A DNA stretch of 64,000 nt, taken from contig JBKQIF010000188.1 in assembly GCA_052148435.1 (NCBI GenBank), positions 30,030 to 94,029 of the forward strand, in the 5' to 3' direction. Position numbers and translations under genes: made by a program. Of the stretch, positions 16,350 through 26,140 are shown one piece after another; positions within the stretch are counted from its first letter, which is position 1, and each line of letters opens with the position of its first letter. The notes beneath the pieces were generated by a model. The model saw only the letters and a list, made by a program, of their open reading frames with translations. It did not search any database and was not told where the DNA came from. The DNA is from JBEKYD01 sp052148435. Its GTDB lineage: Bacteria > Acidobacteriota > Terriglobia > Bryobacterales > Bryobacteraceae.

Positions 16350-17495
16350 GTGAAAAGCAAGGGCCATGCATTTGGTCTTCTACTGGTCGTCATCCCTTCA
16401 CTTCTCATCCTTGATGGTTGCAGAAGAGCGGAAGCGGATCCGGCGCAAGGGGCGCCCCCCGACGCCAAAGTCGTTCCCTTTGCGGACGCCGCTCTCTTCT
16501 CCGTGGATCGTCCGGAGCAATTTCCGCTGGCCACGGCGGCCGAACACCCCACCACCTCCGAGTTGATCGTCACGGGGACGGTCACTCCCGACGTAGCCCG
16601 CAACATCCCGGTCGTTTCGCTCGCCTCCGGGCGCGTCGTGGGCATTCACGCAAGGCTCGGCGACACGGTTCAAAAAGGTCAGTTGATGCTGACCATTCGA
16701 AGTGACGACGTCTCCGGCGGCTATTCGAACTACCGAATGGCCGTCGCGGATGAGATCCTCGCCCGGACTCAATTCGAGCGTTCCAAGGATCTCTACGATC
16801 ACGGCGCGATTGCCCTGAACGATCTGCAGGTTGCGCAAGACACCCACGACAAGGCCAAGATAGCCGTAGATACCTTGGCCGAGCATCTGCGTTTACTCGG
16901 CAACGACCCCGATAAACCGGCTTTCATGGTGGATATCTTCGCGCCAGCTTCGGGAGTGATCACCGATCAGGAGGTCGCCAACGCAGCCGGCATTCAAGCG
17001 TTTAGTACCCCGAGCCCCTTCACCATTTCCGATCTCTCGTCCGTTTGGGTTGTCTGCGATGTGTATGAGAACGACTTGGCCAGCGTCCGGCTCGGCGACA
17101 CCGCGGAGATCAGACTGAATGCCTATCCCGCTCGCATTTTCAAGGGAAGGGTAAGCAACATTGGCTCGATTATGGATCCCAACATCCGCACGGCCAAGGT
17201 CCGGATGGAAGTTCAGAACCCGGGAATCATGCGGTTGGGCATGTTCGTGAAGGCCACCTTCCACGGCCAAACCAGGGAGGTGCACACCATTGTCCCGGCA
17301 TCCGCCATCCTGCACATGCACGATCGCGATTTTGTCTACGTTCCCGCACCCGACAAGAAGTTTCGCCGCGTGGAAGTGGTCGGCGGAGACCTCCTGTCCG
17401 ACAACACAAGTCTGCAGGAGATCAAGTCCGGATTGCAGCCAGGGCAACAGGTAGTCACGAACGCATTGGTTTTAGACCACGTGCTCGGTCAGTGA
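16350..17495 (+). CDS. RND efflux periplasmic adaptor, probable lipoprotein (CusB/CzcB-like)
   Basis: Links an inner-membrane RND pump to an outer-membrane channel. The frame is open further upstream, but GTG at 16350 has GGAGG 5 nt before it and starts a lipoprotein-type signal, MKSKGHAFGLLLVVIPSLLI then LDGC. The lipoyl/barrel-sandwich motif (ASGRVVGIHARLGDTVQKGQ), a short helical hairpin with LYDHGAIALNDLQVAQDTHD, and the beta-barrel segments FTISDLSSVWVVCDVYENDL follow in the order of the HlyD_D23/CusB family. No His/Met-rich metal-binding N-terminus is seen. Followed 66 nt later by the pump gene. Confidence 0.92.
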   Translation: MKSKGHAFGLLLVVIPSLLILDGCRRAEADPAQGAPPDAKVVPFADAALFSVDRPEQFPLATAAEHPTTSELIVTGTVTPDVARNIPVVSLASGRVVGIHARLGDTVQKGQLMLTIRSDDVSGGYSNYRMAVADEILARTQFERSKDLYDHGAIALNDLQVAQDTHDKAKIAVDTLAEHLRLLGNDPDKPAFMVDIFAPASGVITDQEVANAAGIQAFSTPSPFTISDLSSVWVVCDVYENDLASVRLGDTAEIRLNAYPARIFKGRVSNIGSIMDPNIRTAKVRMEVQNPGIMRLGMFVKATFHGQTREVHTIVPASAILHMHDRDFVYVPAPDKKFRRVEVVGGDLLSDNTSLQEIKSGLQPGQQVVTNALVLDHVLGQ

Positions 17496-17561
17496 CCGCG
17501 GTTCTAATGACCGGGATCCGGGGGTACAGCCAGCTCATCGGGCAAAACAGGAAAACAGGAA

Positions 17562-20500
17562 ATGATTCGTGCTCTTGTAGATTTTGCGCTTAACAACAAA
17601 TTCGTGGTGTTGGCGATTGCCGTCTTGTTGCTCGGATGGGGAGCTATCTCGTTTCACAACCTTCCGGTGGAGGCGTACCCCGATATCGCCGACAACTACG
17701 TGACGGTGATTACCCAATGGCCGGGCCGTTCCGCCGAAGAAGTGGAACAGCAGGTGACCATTCCGATCGAAATTCAGATGTCTGGAATGCCCCACATGAC
17801 CTATCTGCGTTCCGAGTCCATTTTCGGCCTGTCGTTCGTGATTATGATCTTCGACGACAGTTCCGTCAACGACTGGAACCGCCAGAAGGTTCTGGAACGG
17901 CTTACCCAGGTCAACCTCCCGAATGGACAAAACCTGCAGCCGCAAATCGGCACGGACTGGAGCACCACGGGTCAGATCTATTGGTACACGATCAGAAGCA
18001 CCAATCCCCGCTACGACCTGATGGAGTTAAGGTCCCTGGAAGACTGGGTTCTGCTCAAGCAGTTCAAATCCGTTCCCAACGTGGTGGACGTTTCCGATTT
18101 CGGCGGCACGGTGCGGGAGTACCAGGTGCGGGTGGACCCGAACAAGCTGGTGTCGTACGGATTGAGCATCGGCCAGTTGGAGCAGCAGCTTTCCAACAAC
18201 AACATCAATGCCGGCGGCAGCTTCGTCGAGGAAGGCATGCAGCAGATGAACGTGCGCGCGCTGGGGCTTTTCAATACCGTGGACGACATCGAGCAGACCC
18301 TCTTAAAAACCCAGACCGGCACGGCCCTTCGGGTAAAAGACGTCGCGAATGTGGTCCAGGGCCCCAAAATCCGGTTGGGCCACATGGCCAGAGCCAACCA
18401 CATGGAGGACGGGCGCATCATCGACGAGCCCGATGTCATCCAGGGCGGGGTACTGATGCGCAAAGGCGCCGAGGAGGAGCCCACACTCAATGCCATTCAC
18501 CGGAAGGTCGACGAACTCAACAACGGCATTCTGCCTCCCGGCGTGAAGGTGGTGCCCATGCTGGACCGGAGCGACCTTCTGCGTTTCACCTTGCACACGG
18601 TGATGCACAACCTGATCGAAGGCATGCTCCTGGTCAGCGTCATTCTTTTCCTGTTTCTTCTCAATGCTCGGGCCGCTCTCATCGTCGCGCTCACCATTCC
18701 GTTCTCTCTCCTCTTCGCCTCGATCTGGCTGGACCTGAGCCACATTCCGGCGAATCTTCTATCACTGGGCGCACTGGATTTCGGAATGGTAGTGGATGGC
18801 GCGGTGGTCATGGTGGAGAATATCATCCGGCATCTGAGCAAAGGCCGCCGCGGCGTCAATGGATCTGCGAAAACTACCGCGGAGATCATCCGCGAGGCGT
18901 GCCATGAAGTGCAGCGGCCGGTCTTTTACGCCATCGCCATTATCATCACCGCCTATATGCCGATCTTCACGCTGCAACGCGTGGAGGGCCGGTTGTTTCG
19001 GCCCATGGCCTGGACGGTGGCCTTCGCCCTGCTCGGAGCCATGACGTTTTCCATCCTCATCGCACCTGTGTTGGCAGCCACCTTTTTCCGCAAGGGAGTT
19101 CGGGAACGGCGCAATCTGGTTATGGACTTCCTGGTGAAACAGTACCGCCGGCGGTTGCGCTGGGCCGTACAACATCGGTGGGTGGTCGCTTGCGTGGCGA
19201 TCGTTTCCCTGAGCGGGACGGTCTACCTTGGCTTTGGCGGCGTCATCGGCGCGGAGTTCCTGCCGCACCTGGATGAAGGCGCTATCTGGGCGCGCGGTAC
19301 TCTGGCGAACAGCACCAGTCTTTCGGAGGGCGAAAAATTCACCACCAACTGCCGCTATGTTTTCGCCTCGTTCCCGGAGGTGAAAACAGTGGTGTCGCAG
19401 GCAGGGCGTCCCGATGACGGAACCGACACGGGAGGATTCGGCAACACCGAGTATTTCGTCGACTTGAAGCCCCACGACCAATGGCGTCCTGTATTTCACA
19501 AAAGCAAAGAGGAACTGATCGCCGCCATGAACCGTGCGCTGGGAAAATACCCGGGGGCGATCTGGAACTTTTCGCAGCCAATCGAAGATAACGTCGGCGA
19601 GACGATGACCGGCACCAAGGGCTCGCTGGCACTCAAGATTTTCGGAGATGACTTGAAGGTGCTCGAACAGAAGGGCGAAGAAGTCACTGCCGTCATGTCG
19701 GGCATTGCGGGCATGCATGACGTCAAGCTCTTGCGCGATTTCGGTCAGCCAAATCTCGACCTGACCGTCGATCGCCGCCAGGCGGCCCGTTTTGGAATCA
19801 ACGTGGCGGACATACAAGACGCCGTCCAGACGGCGGTGGGCGGCAACGCGGTGAGTCAGGTACTGATCGGCGAGCAGCGGTACGACGTGGTGGTGCGCTA
19901 CCAGGAGCCCTATCGGAATACCAAGCAGGCCATCGCCCAAGTTCGCCTGCTTTCCCCTTCGGGGGAGCGGGTCTCTCTGGCGCAGTTAACTAACGTAGAC
20001 GTCAAGGACGGCGCTTACGACATCTTCCGGGAAGGCAACACCCGCTATGTGGCAGTAACCTTTAGCGTGAGAGGCCGGGATCTGGGGACTACGGTCGAAG
20101 ATGTAATCAAGAAGATCGGCGAGAAAGTGAAACTGCCACCGGGCTACAGCATCGGTTGGTCGGGCGAATACGAGAGCGAAAAGCGGGCGGAAGCGCGGCT
20201 GGCTATCATCGTCCCGCTGACCGTTCTTGTCATCTTCATCATTCTCTACAGCATGTTTCGTTCTTATAAATGGGCGCTGCTCATTCTGTTAAACGTCGGC
20301 ATGGCCCGCATCGGCGGTTTGCTGGCTCTTGTAATTACAGGAACCTACCTCAGCGTCTCGTCCGGCGTCGGCATGTTAGCGCTGTTCGGAGTCTCGGTGC
20401 AAACCGGCGTCATCATGGTCGAGTACATAAACCAACTCAGGGCGAGAGGCCACTCGGTGGTCGATTCCGCCGTGGAAGGCGCGGTCCTGAGGCTTCGTCC

Positions 20501-20717
20501 CATCATGATGACCATGCTCGTGGCAACCCTTGGACTTCTTCCGGCAGCCCTATCGCACGACATCGGAAGCGATTCGCAGCGGCCTTTCGCGATTGTTATC
20601 GTAGGCGGCCTGATTTCCGATCTGCTGCTGAGCATCGTTCTGTTGCCTACCTTTTACGTTTGGATCGCCCGGGACGGCGATCAACTTCCCAAACCGGAAG
20701 GTTCTTTCGAGGGCTAA
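17562..20717 (+). CDS. RND efflux pump, CzcA (heavy-metal) class
   Basis: A 1051-residue proton-driven inner-membrane pump, full length for RND proteins, with 12 helices and two large periplasmic loops. The fourth helix holds GALDFGMVVDGAVVMVEN: Asp406, Asp412 and Glu419 have the spacing of the essential CzcA acidic triad, which marks the HME (metal) class over the multidrug class. The N-terminus NLPVEAYPDIADNYVTVITQ is also CzcA-like. Metal specificity cannot be read here. The gene's TAA shares its last A with the ATG of the outer-membrane channel gene (TAATG), so the two are coupled. Confidence 0.94.
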   Translation: MIRALVDFALNNKFVVLAIAVLLLGWGAISFHNLPVEAYPDIADNYVTVITQWPGRSAEEVEQQVTIPIEIQMSGMPHMTYLRSESIFGLSFVIMIFDDSSVNDWNRQKVLERLTQVNLPNGQNLQPQIGTDWSTTGQIYWYTIRSTNPRYDLMELRSLEDWVLLKQFKSVPNVVDVSDFGGTVREYQVRVDPNKLVSYGLSIGQLEQQLSNNNINAGGSFVEEGMQQMNVRALGLFNTVDDIEQTLLKTQTGTALRVKDVANVVQGPKIRLGHMARANHMEDGRIIDEPDVIQGGVLMRKGAEEEPTLNAIHRKVDELNNGILPPGVKVVPMLDRSDLLRFTLHTVMHNLIEGMLLVSVILFLFLLNARAALIVALTIPFSLLFASIWLDLSHIPANLLSLGALDFGMVVDGAVVMVENIIRHLSKGRRGVNGSAKTTAEIIREACHEVQRPVFYAIAIIITAYMPIFTLQRVEGRLFRPMAWTVAFALLGAMTFSILIAPVLAATFFRKGVRERRNLVMDFLVKQYRRRLRWAVQHRWVVACVAIVSLSGTVYLGFGGVIGAEFLPHLDEGAIWARGTLANSTSLSEGEKFTTNCRYVFASFPEVKTVVSQAGRPDDGTDTGGFGNTEYFVDLKPHDQWRPVFHKSKEELIAAMNRALGKYPGAIWNFSQPIEDNVGETMTGTKGSLALKIFGDDLKVLEQKGEEVTAVMSGIAGMHDVKLLRDFGQPNLDLTVDRRQAARFGINVADIQDAVQTAVGGNAVSQVLIGEQRYDVVVRYQEPYRNTKQAIAQVRLLSPSGERVSLAQLTNVDVKDGAYDIFREGNTRYVAVTFSVRGRDLGTTVEDVIKKIGEKVKLPPGYSIGWSGEYESEKRAEARLAIIVPLTVLVIFIILYSMFRSYKWALLILLNVGMARIGGLLALVITGTYLSVSSGVGMLALFGVSVQTGVIMVEYINQLRARGHSVVDSAVEGAVLRLRPIMMTMLVATLGLLPAALSHDIGSDSQRPFAIVIVGGLISDLLLSIVLLPTFYVWIARDGDQLPKPEGSFEG

Positions 20718-22024
20718 TGAAAACCAGGCTCGCAATGTCGGCTGTGAAAAACGTCCGGATTATCGTGGTGGCCGCTGTCGTGTTCAGTAGCCTGGCGGTG
20801 TTGGATTCGGCGTTCGCGCAGGGGCCGCCTGTCAGGATTACGCTCGACCAAGCCATCCAGATGGCGCTCCGGCACAACCATACCTTGCAGGCCTCCCGGA
20901 CCACCATCCAGCAGAACCAGGCCGCGGAAATTACCGCCAATCTGCGCCCGAATCCGACGTTCTTTACCGACTGGGAATACCTGCCGGTCTTCTCCCACCC
21001 GCAAGGCGAGTCTGTGGCGGACTACCTGCAAGCCTCGACCGAGGGCGACCTTGGGTTGAGTTACCTGATTGAACGCGGCAACAAGCGGGCGCGCCGCCTG
21101 GAAGCAGCCAGGGGCGCAACCGCCGTGACACGAGCGCAAGTGGCCGATAACGAGCGCGGTACCGCGTTTCAGGTTGGCGCGCTCTTCGTCAACGCCCAGC
21201 TTGCTGAGTCGACCTTCGAACTCGCGCGCACGGATCTGAAGAGTTTTCAGGAAACGGTCGACATCAGCGAAATTCAATTCAAAGATGGCGGCATGAGCGA
21301 GAACGATTACCTGAAAATCAAGCTCCAGTTGCTTCAGTTTGAAACGGACGTCCAACAGGCTTTGCTCAACAAGGCCCAGTCGCTGTCGGATCTCCGTCAA
21401 CAATTGGGTTACGAGTCGGTTCCCGCCGACTACGACGTCGTGGGCGAATTCGAATATCGGCCGCTGCTGGTCACTCTTGAGGAACTGCAGGCGAAGGCCC
21501 TTCAGAATCGCCCCGACCTGCGCGCGGCCGTGTTGGGCGTTGCCGCCGCCAACAGCCAATATGCGCTCGCCAAGGCGAATGGAAAGCAGGACCCCACCAT
21601 TTCGGCCAACTACACCCACGCTAACGGCTTGAGTGCGGCCACCTGGTCGTTCAGTATTCCGCTCGCGATTTTCGACCGGAACCAGGGCAATATCGCGCAG
21701 ACGCGGATTGCCATCCGGCAAGCGCAGGAGCAGCAAAAGGCGGCGTCCGGGCAGGTGCTGACGGACGTGAAAGACGCGTACGAGGGGCTGCAGGAGGGTG
21801 CGAGAATCGCTCAGCTCTTTCGGTCGAGCTATCTCGATGTGGCCAAAAAAAGCCGTGATATCAGCGAATATGCGTACCGGCGCGGCGCCTTGGCGTTACT
21901 AGACTTTTTGGACGCCGAGCGGACGTATCGCGCCACCCAACTCGCTTACCGCCAGGCGGTGGCGGCTTACTTGACTTCGCTCGAGCAACTTCGCCAGGCG
22001 GTGGGAACCAGGGATCTGCCCTGA
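20717..22024 (+). CDS. TolC-family outer-membrane efflux channel
   Basis: The outer-membrane tunnel of the tripartite pump, 435 residues from the ATG at 20717. A signal peptide (about 1-37, ends DSAFAQ) is followed by ITLDQAIQMALRHNHTLQAS, the standard OEP opening, and two repeats of long alpha-helices; the second repeat begins LEELQAKALQNRPDLRAAVL. The frame is open far upstream within the pump gene, but the TAATG junction fixes the start. Third gene of the adaptor-pump-channel set. Confidence 0.93.
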   Translation: MKTRLAMSAVKNVRIIVVAAVVFSSLAVLDSAFAQGPPVRITLDQAIQMALRHNHTLQASRTTIQQNQAAEITANLRPNPTFFTDWEYLPVFSHPQGESVADYLQASTEGDLGLSYLIERGNKRARRLEAARGATAVTRAQVADNERGTAFQVGALFVNAQLAESTFELARTDLKSFQETVDISEIQFKDGGMSENDYLKIKLQLLQFETDVQQALLNKAQSLSDLRQQLGYESVPADYDVVGEFEYRPLLVTLEELQAKALQNRPDLRAAVLGVAAANSQYALAKANGKQDPTISANYTHANGLSAATWSFSIPLAIFDRNQGNIAQTRIAIRQAQEQQKAASGQVLTDVKDAYEGLQEGARIAQLFRSSYLDVAKKSRDISEYAYRRGALALLDFLDAERTYRATQLAYRQAVAAYLTSLEQLRQAVGTRDLP

Positions 22025-22055
22025 GCCCTGGGCTTCGTTGTACCGGAATGATCTT

Positions 22056-22721
22056 ATGACCAGAGAAGAGGTTCGCGCGCGTATTGAGGAGATCGGAATC
22101 ATCCCGGCGGTACGTCTTTACTCCGCCGAGGACGCCATGTTTGCCGCGGAAGCGGTCTGCGAGGGCGCCATCCCGATTGTCGAAGTGACCATGACCGTCC
22201 CCGGCGCCGTCGAGGTCATTCGACAACTGACGCGTCAGCATCCCGGGGTTCTAGTGGGCGCCGGCACGTTGTTTCATGTGGAGAAGGCACGCCGCTGTCT
22301 GGATGCGGGAGCGGCCTTCCTGACCATGCCAGGGCTCGATCTTGAGATCGTCAACTTTGCGTTAGGGCGCGGTGTGGTGGTCTTGCCGGGCGCCTTGACG
22401 CCCACCGAGGTCACGACCGCCTGGAAGGCTGGTTGCGATTTCGTCAAGGTCTTTCCGTGCGCGGCGAATGGCGGCCCCAGCTACATCCGGGCTCTCAAGG
22501 GGCCTTTCTCGGAAATCCCGATGGTTGCTTCCGGCGGTGTCGATCAAACTAACGCCATGGGTTTTATCCGTGCAGGCGCCGCGGCGTTGGGCATCGGGCG
22601 GGACTTGATTCACCAGGACGCGATCAAACGCCGCGAACGGGGCTGGATTGTCGAACTGGCCCGGCGGTACACAAAGATGGTGGCTGAGGCGCGCAGCATA
22701 CAGAAGGGGTCCGAGGTATGA
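22056..22721 (+). CDS. eda: KDPG/KHG aldolase
   Basis: Class I aldolase that splits 2-keto-3-deoxy-6-phosphogluconate to pyruvate and glyceraldehyde 3-phosphate in the Entner-Doudoroff and uronate routes. The Schiff-base Lys is in FVKVFPC, and the Glu of VEVTMT and the GAGTL loop are present. Preferred start ATG 22056 (MTREEVRARIEEIGIIPAVR); an in-frame ATG at 22038 exists. It lies 31 nt after the efflux channel gene, an odd neighbour, and overlaps the next gene by 4 nt. It could replace the broken aldolase of the 49.3-kb sugar cluster. Confidence 0.93.
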   Translation: MTREEVRARIEEIGIIPAVRLYSAEDAMFAAEAVCEGAIPIVEVTMTVPGAVEVIRQLTRQHPGVLVGAGTLFHVEKARRCLDAGAAFLTMPGLDLEIVNFALGRGVVVLPGALTPTEVTTAWKAGCDFVKVFPCAANGGPSYIRALKGPFSEIPMVASGGVDQTNAMGFIRAGAAALGIGRDLIHQDAIKRRERGWIVELARRYTKMVAEARSIQKGSEV

Positions 22722-23467
22722 CACACAGACTGGCGGCGGTCTTATTCGGGCTGAGCTTGCTGGGAACCGCACAGGAGATGGGACTCAGACAGTCATTGGA
22801 AGTAACCAAGACGGAGAGGGTAAACTTCCTGCCTGGCGGCACCATTCAAGTGGACAATTCGTACGGCTACCTCACTGTGGAAGGTTGGGATGAGCCGGCG
22901 GTTGAGATCACGGTCGCAAAGTCGACCAGTCGCTTCCACGAACCTGGGCTGAAGGAGGAGGCCGAAAAGCGCTTCGAGGAGATCCATGTGGCCACCGAAC
23001 GGCGCTCCGACAAGGAGCTGGCGATTTCGACAATCCTCCCCGTCCGCCATAACTTTATCAGTTCCATTGTTCCTTCGCGCCGAATCGTTGTCACCATGCC
23101 CAGGCATAGCCACCGCGGCGTCACTGTTGAGTACACCGTCCATGTGCCACGCGACTCACGTCTGGTAGTTCACCATGACTACGGTTACGTGTGGGTGAGC
23201 GACGTGGCTGGAGACGTCGAGGTGGACAGCCATACTGGCGACATGATCGTGATGCTGCCCGATCCCGGTCCGTACTCGATCGATGCGAGAACCCGAATCG
23301 GCGGCGTCTCTTCCGATTTTGCCGGCAAGGGACGCAAACAATTCCTGGTGGGTACTCACTTCGCTTTTGCAAGTCAGGCTCCCTCGCGGCGGGTCTATCT
23401 ACGCATGGGTCGCGGAAACATCACGATTAAGAATGGGCCGCCATCCGGTCCTTTCTGGAAAAACTGA
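22718..23467 (+). CDS. Secreted DUF4097-like beta-solenoid protein
   Basis: A 249-residue exported protein. After a short signal (about 1-18, LAAVLFGLSLLGTAQ) there are repeated strand turns such as GGTIQVDNSYGYLTVEGWDE, SRLVVHHDYGYVWVSDVAGD and GDVEVDSHTGDMIVMLPDPG, the pattern of DUF4097 and bactofilin-like right-handed beta structures. No enzyme motif is visible. The ATGA overlap with eda places it in the same operon. Function unknown; the neighbours suggest the cell envelope. Confidence 0.7.
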   Translation: MTHRLAAVLFGLSLLGTAQEMGLRQSLEVTKTERVNFLPGGTIQVDNSYGYLTVEGWDEPAVEITVAKSTSRFHEPGLKEEAEKRFEEIHVATERRSDKELAISTILPVRHNFISSIVPSRRIVVTMPRHSHRGVTVEYTVHVPRDSRLVVHHDYGYVWVSDVAGDVEVDSHTGDMIVMLPDPGPYSIDARTRIGGVSSDFAGKGRKQFLVGTHFAFASQAPSRRVYLRMGRGNITIKNGPPSGPFWKN

Positions 23468-23680
23468 AGTGACGTGCCGCGGCCCGGAGTATGCGATCGT
23501 CAACTATATCTTATTACCCGGTATGGCTGTGGCTGCGGGAACGCAAGACTGGCTGGCTGGACCTGGCGTGGCGTACGGCGGCTTCTTCGTCGTGGGGTCC
23601 GCGAGGGAATTAGTGGGTGAGTTGGTAGGGTGCCGGCAAAGGCCGCGCGGGGAGCTCTGGAGTTGCGTTAGGCTTGCTCT

Positions 23681-24133
23681 ATGTACCTTCGGCTTGATCG
23701 TGTACACCGGGCGGTACCCGCGATCCTCGGGGTCTCCACGCTTGTCGCCATCGGCGTGCTCCTTACATGGGATGCCTTTCCAGCGTACTTTCCCGCCAGG
23801 GCTCATGACTATCTCGCCGCATTTCCGCTCGCGATGATCGCATTTGCCTACCTCGTCTACCAGACTGCACACCGGCCTCCGTTCCGGGAATTGATGAAAG
23901 CGGTCATGCTAGCCCTCGCGTTCTTATTCTGGGCAGCCAATCAGCTCTGGCCGGACCTGCGCCAGGCGATCCTTTTTAATGACATCGCTATCGCTCTTTT
24001 CGTGCTCGACGTATTTCTCGTCATGATCGGCTGGCCGGCGACCTCGCCGGATGAATCCTTTGGTGAGACCTACGCCGTTCCAGGCGACCCGCCGGTCAGC
24101 CAGCCAGGTAGTTCGGAAGAGACTGGCCAATAA
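23681..24133 (+). CDS. Small integral membrane protein
   Basis: A 150-residue protein with four hydrophobic segments (about 13-32, 42-60, 71-88 and 96-113) and a hydrophilic Pro/Ser/Glu tail. The segments AILGVSTLVAIGVLLTW and AVMLALAFLFWAANQLWPDL are typical membrane helices. I do not recognise a family, and no Shine-Dalgarno sequence is clear before the ATG at 23681. It converges on the diguanylate cyclase gene 23 nt downstream. The 213 nt before it hold nothing I can identify. Confidence 0.6.
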   Translation: MYLRLDRVHRAVPAILGVSTLVAIGVLLTWDAFPAYFPARAHDYLAAFPLAMIAFAYLVYQTAHRPPFRELMKAVMLALAFLFWAANQLWPDLRQAILFNDIAIALFVLDVFLVMIGWPATSPDESFGETYAVPGDPPVSQPGSSEETGQ

Positions 24134-24156
24134 CGTCGCGGTCTTTCACGGCCGGT

Positions 24157-25326
24157 CTACACTGCCCGCCCGGCGGCACGCGTGCGCTTCAGCGCGTACA
24201 TGGCGCGATCGGCCTCGTCCAGCGCTTCGCGCAAGGTGCGGGCGCGGGCATCGGCTACGCCCCAGCTGAAAGATACCGGCAGCAGGCCATAGCCGCGAAC
24301 GCGAAAATCGCTCAGGCGCGCGGCGATTTCGGCGATGCGGCGCAAGGCCAGTTCCGCCTGCTGGTTGTGGAACAGAATCACGAACTCGTCCCCGCCCCAG
24401 CGGTAGGCCTCGTCTTCGGCGCGAATCGAACTGGTGAGCAGTTTGCCGATACTCTGCAGGATTTCGTCGCCGACCAGGTGGCCGTAGCGGTCGTTGATCT
24501 CTTTGAAATTGTCCAGATCGCAGACCACGACCACCCCATCGAAGGGACGGCCCGTTTCGAGGCGGCTGGCCAGGGCGGCCTGGTTGAGAAGACCGGTCAG
24601 ATAGTCCAGATCGAGACGCTGCTGGCTTTCACGCCGCAAATGGTCCAGCTCGGCTCTCAAGGCGGCAATCCGGCCAAGCTCGCTTTCGTTCCACATGGCC
24701 ATGGCGGCAAAGGCCATCACGCAGTGCAAAGTGAAATCGATATAGCTTTCATGGTGCAGATATTGCGCCCATTCCGACGCTCCGCCCCGGCTGAAAAGCC
24801 ACAGCAGAATGGCCGCGTGCTCGAAAAACGCGGCGGCCAGGACCACCAGCGAGAAACGAAACACGCGCGCGCCCACCCCGCCCTGGCGGCGCAACATCAG
24901 AAAGTTATACAGGTAGACGAAGCCCAACACCAGGGCATGTGTGGCCTGGTATGCCGCCAGGCCGGAATAGAGCCCGACCACGTAGACCAGCGCCACGAAG
25001 ATCGGCAGGATGGCGATGAGCCGCAGCGCCGTCCGCCATTCCTTGGTGACGGAAGCAAAGCCGGCGCGCGCCGCCGATACCAGCACGATGGCGAAAGCGA
25101 ATTCGAAGGTCGCATAAGGCGCCAGCCAGGGCGTGTGGCCGCTGCTCGTCAGCGCGAAGCCGAACACCGCCGCAATCAGGCGCAGCAGCCAGGCCGCAGC
25201 CCATAAGCCGAAATACACGGCCCTGGATTGCCGGAACAGGAAGAGAAACACCAGCCCGAACAACAGGGCGCCAATTTCCTGTATCAGGAACGCGGTTAGA
25301 TCGGCGGCCGGTCCGGAAACGTCCAT
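24157..25326 (-). CDS. Membrane-bound diguanylate cyclase (GGDEF)
   Basis: Makes cyclic di-GMP from two GTP. The N-terminal half (about 1-210) has seven or so membrane segments of a 7TM-like sensor; the C-terminal half is a GGDEF domain with DLDNFKEINDRYGHLVGDEI and the intact active-site motif WGGDEFVIL. An RxxD inhibitory site (RAED) stands 5 residues before GGDEF, so product feedback is expected. The start is ATG 25326, 4 nt past the ymdB stop; the longer frame would run into ymdB. Probably co-transcribed with ymdB. Confidence 0.93.
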   Translation of the reverse strand: MDVSGPAADLTAFLIQEIGALLFGLVFLFLFRQSRAVYFGLWAAAWLLRLIAAVFGFALTSSGHTPWLAPYATFEFAFAIVLVSAARAGFASVTKEWRTALRLIAILPIFVALVYVVGLYSGLAAYQATHALVLGFVYLYNFLMLRRQGGVGARVFRFSLVVLAAAFFEHAAILLWLFSRGGASEWAQYLHHESYIDFTLHCVMAFAAMAMWNESELGRIAALRAELDHLRRESQQRLDLDYLTGLLNQAALASRLETGRPFDGVVVVCDLDNFKEINDRYGHLVGDEILQSIGKLLTSSIRAEDEAYRWGGDEFVILFHNQQAELALRRIAEIAARLSDFRVRGYGLLPVSFSWGVADARARTLREALDEADRAMYALKRTRAAGRAV

Positions 25327-25330
25327 AATC

Positions 25331-26119
25331 CTAGTCGCCTCCGATGGCGTGGCGCCGTACGGCGCGGGCTTTGCCGGTCGATTCGTCCACTTCCACCACC
25401 ACCGCATGCAACTCCGCGCCCTTGGTAGCCGCTTCCATGCGCACCGGCAGGCTGGTCAGAAACCGCTGCACGATCACGCCGGTTTCCACCCCGATCACCG
25501 AATCGTACGGCCCGGTCATGCCGCAATCGGTCTGGTACGCCGTGCCGCCCGGCAGAATACGGGTATCCGCGGTGGCAACGTGGGTATGGGTGCCGACCAG
25601 GGCGGAGACGCGCCCATCCAGGTACCAGCCCATGGCGATTTTCTCGCTGGTGACCTCGGCGTGGAAATCCACGAAGCGCACCCGGACTTGCGGATCCAAG
25701 CCGGCCAGAATACTATCGGCCTTGCGGAACGGGCAGTCGGTGGCAGGCATGTACGTGCGCCCTTGCAGGTTCAACACGGCGCATTCGACGCCGTTGCGCG
25801 CGCGTACCACCGCCAGCCCCGCGCCGGGGGCCTGCGGATAGTTGGCGGGCCGCAATAACCGCGGCTGGCGCTCCAGATACTCGTAAATCTCGCGCTTATC
25901 CCACACGTGATTACCCGTGGTTAACACATCGAATCCCAATGCGAACAAGCCCTCGGCGATGGCCGGCGTGACGCCAAATCCGCCGGCGGCGTTCTCCGCG
26001 TTGCCAATGGCCAGGTCGATGGCATTGGTTTGCATGATATCGGCAAGGTGATCGGCAACGATTCTCCTGCCGGCAGAAGCAAAAATGTCCCCGACAAAAA
26101 GTATATTCATTTTCGCCAT
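25331..26119 (-). CDS. ymdB: YmdB-type metallophosphodiesterase
   Basis: A 262-residue calcineurin-like phosphoesterase of the YmdB/TIGR00282 family, reported in Bacillus to hydrolyse 2',3'-cyclic nucleotides and affect RNA and biofilm behaviour. Metal ligands are visible in FVGDIFASAGRR, GNAENAAGGFG, TTGNHVWDKRE, VDFHAEVTSEK and GTHTHVATAD. Also conserved is TDCGMTGPYDSVIG. Start ATG 26119 (MAKMNILFVGD) or ATG 26110. Its position beside a cyclic-di-GMP synthase puts two nucleotide-signalling enzymes in one transcript. Confidence 0.93.
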   Translation of the reverse strand: MAKMNILFVGDIFASAGRRIVADHLADIMQTNAIDLAIGNAENAAGGFGVTPAIAEGLFALGFDVLTTGNHVWDKREIYEYLERQPRLLRPANYPQAPGAGLAVVRARNGVECAVLNLQGRTYMPATDCPFRKADSILAGLDPQVRVRFVDFHAEVTSEKIAMGWYLDGRVSALVGTHTHVATADTRILPGGTAYQTDCGMTGPYDSVIGVETGVIVQRFLTSLPVRMEAATKGAELHAVVVEVDESTGKARAVRRHAIGGD

Positions 26120-26140
26120 TCAACTTAGCACGCCCATGCT

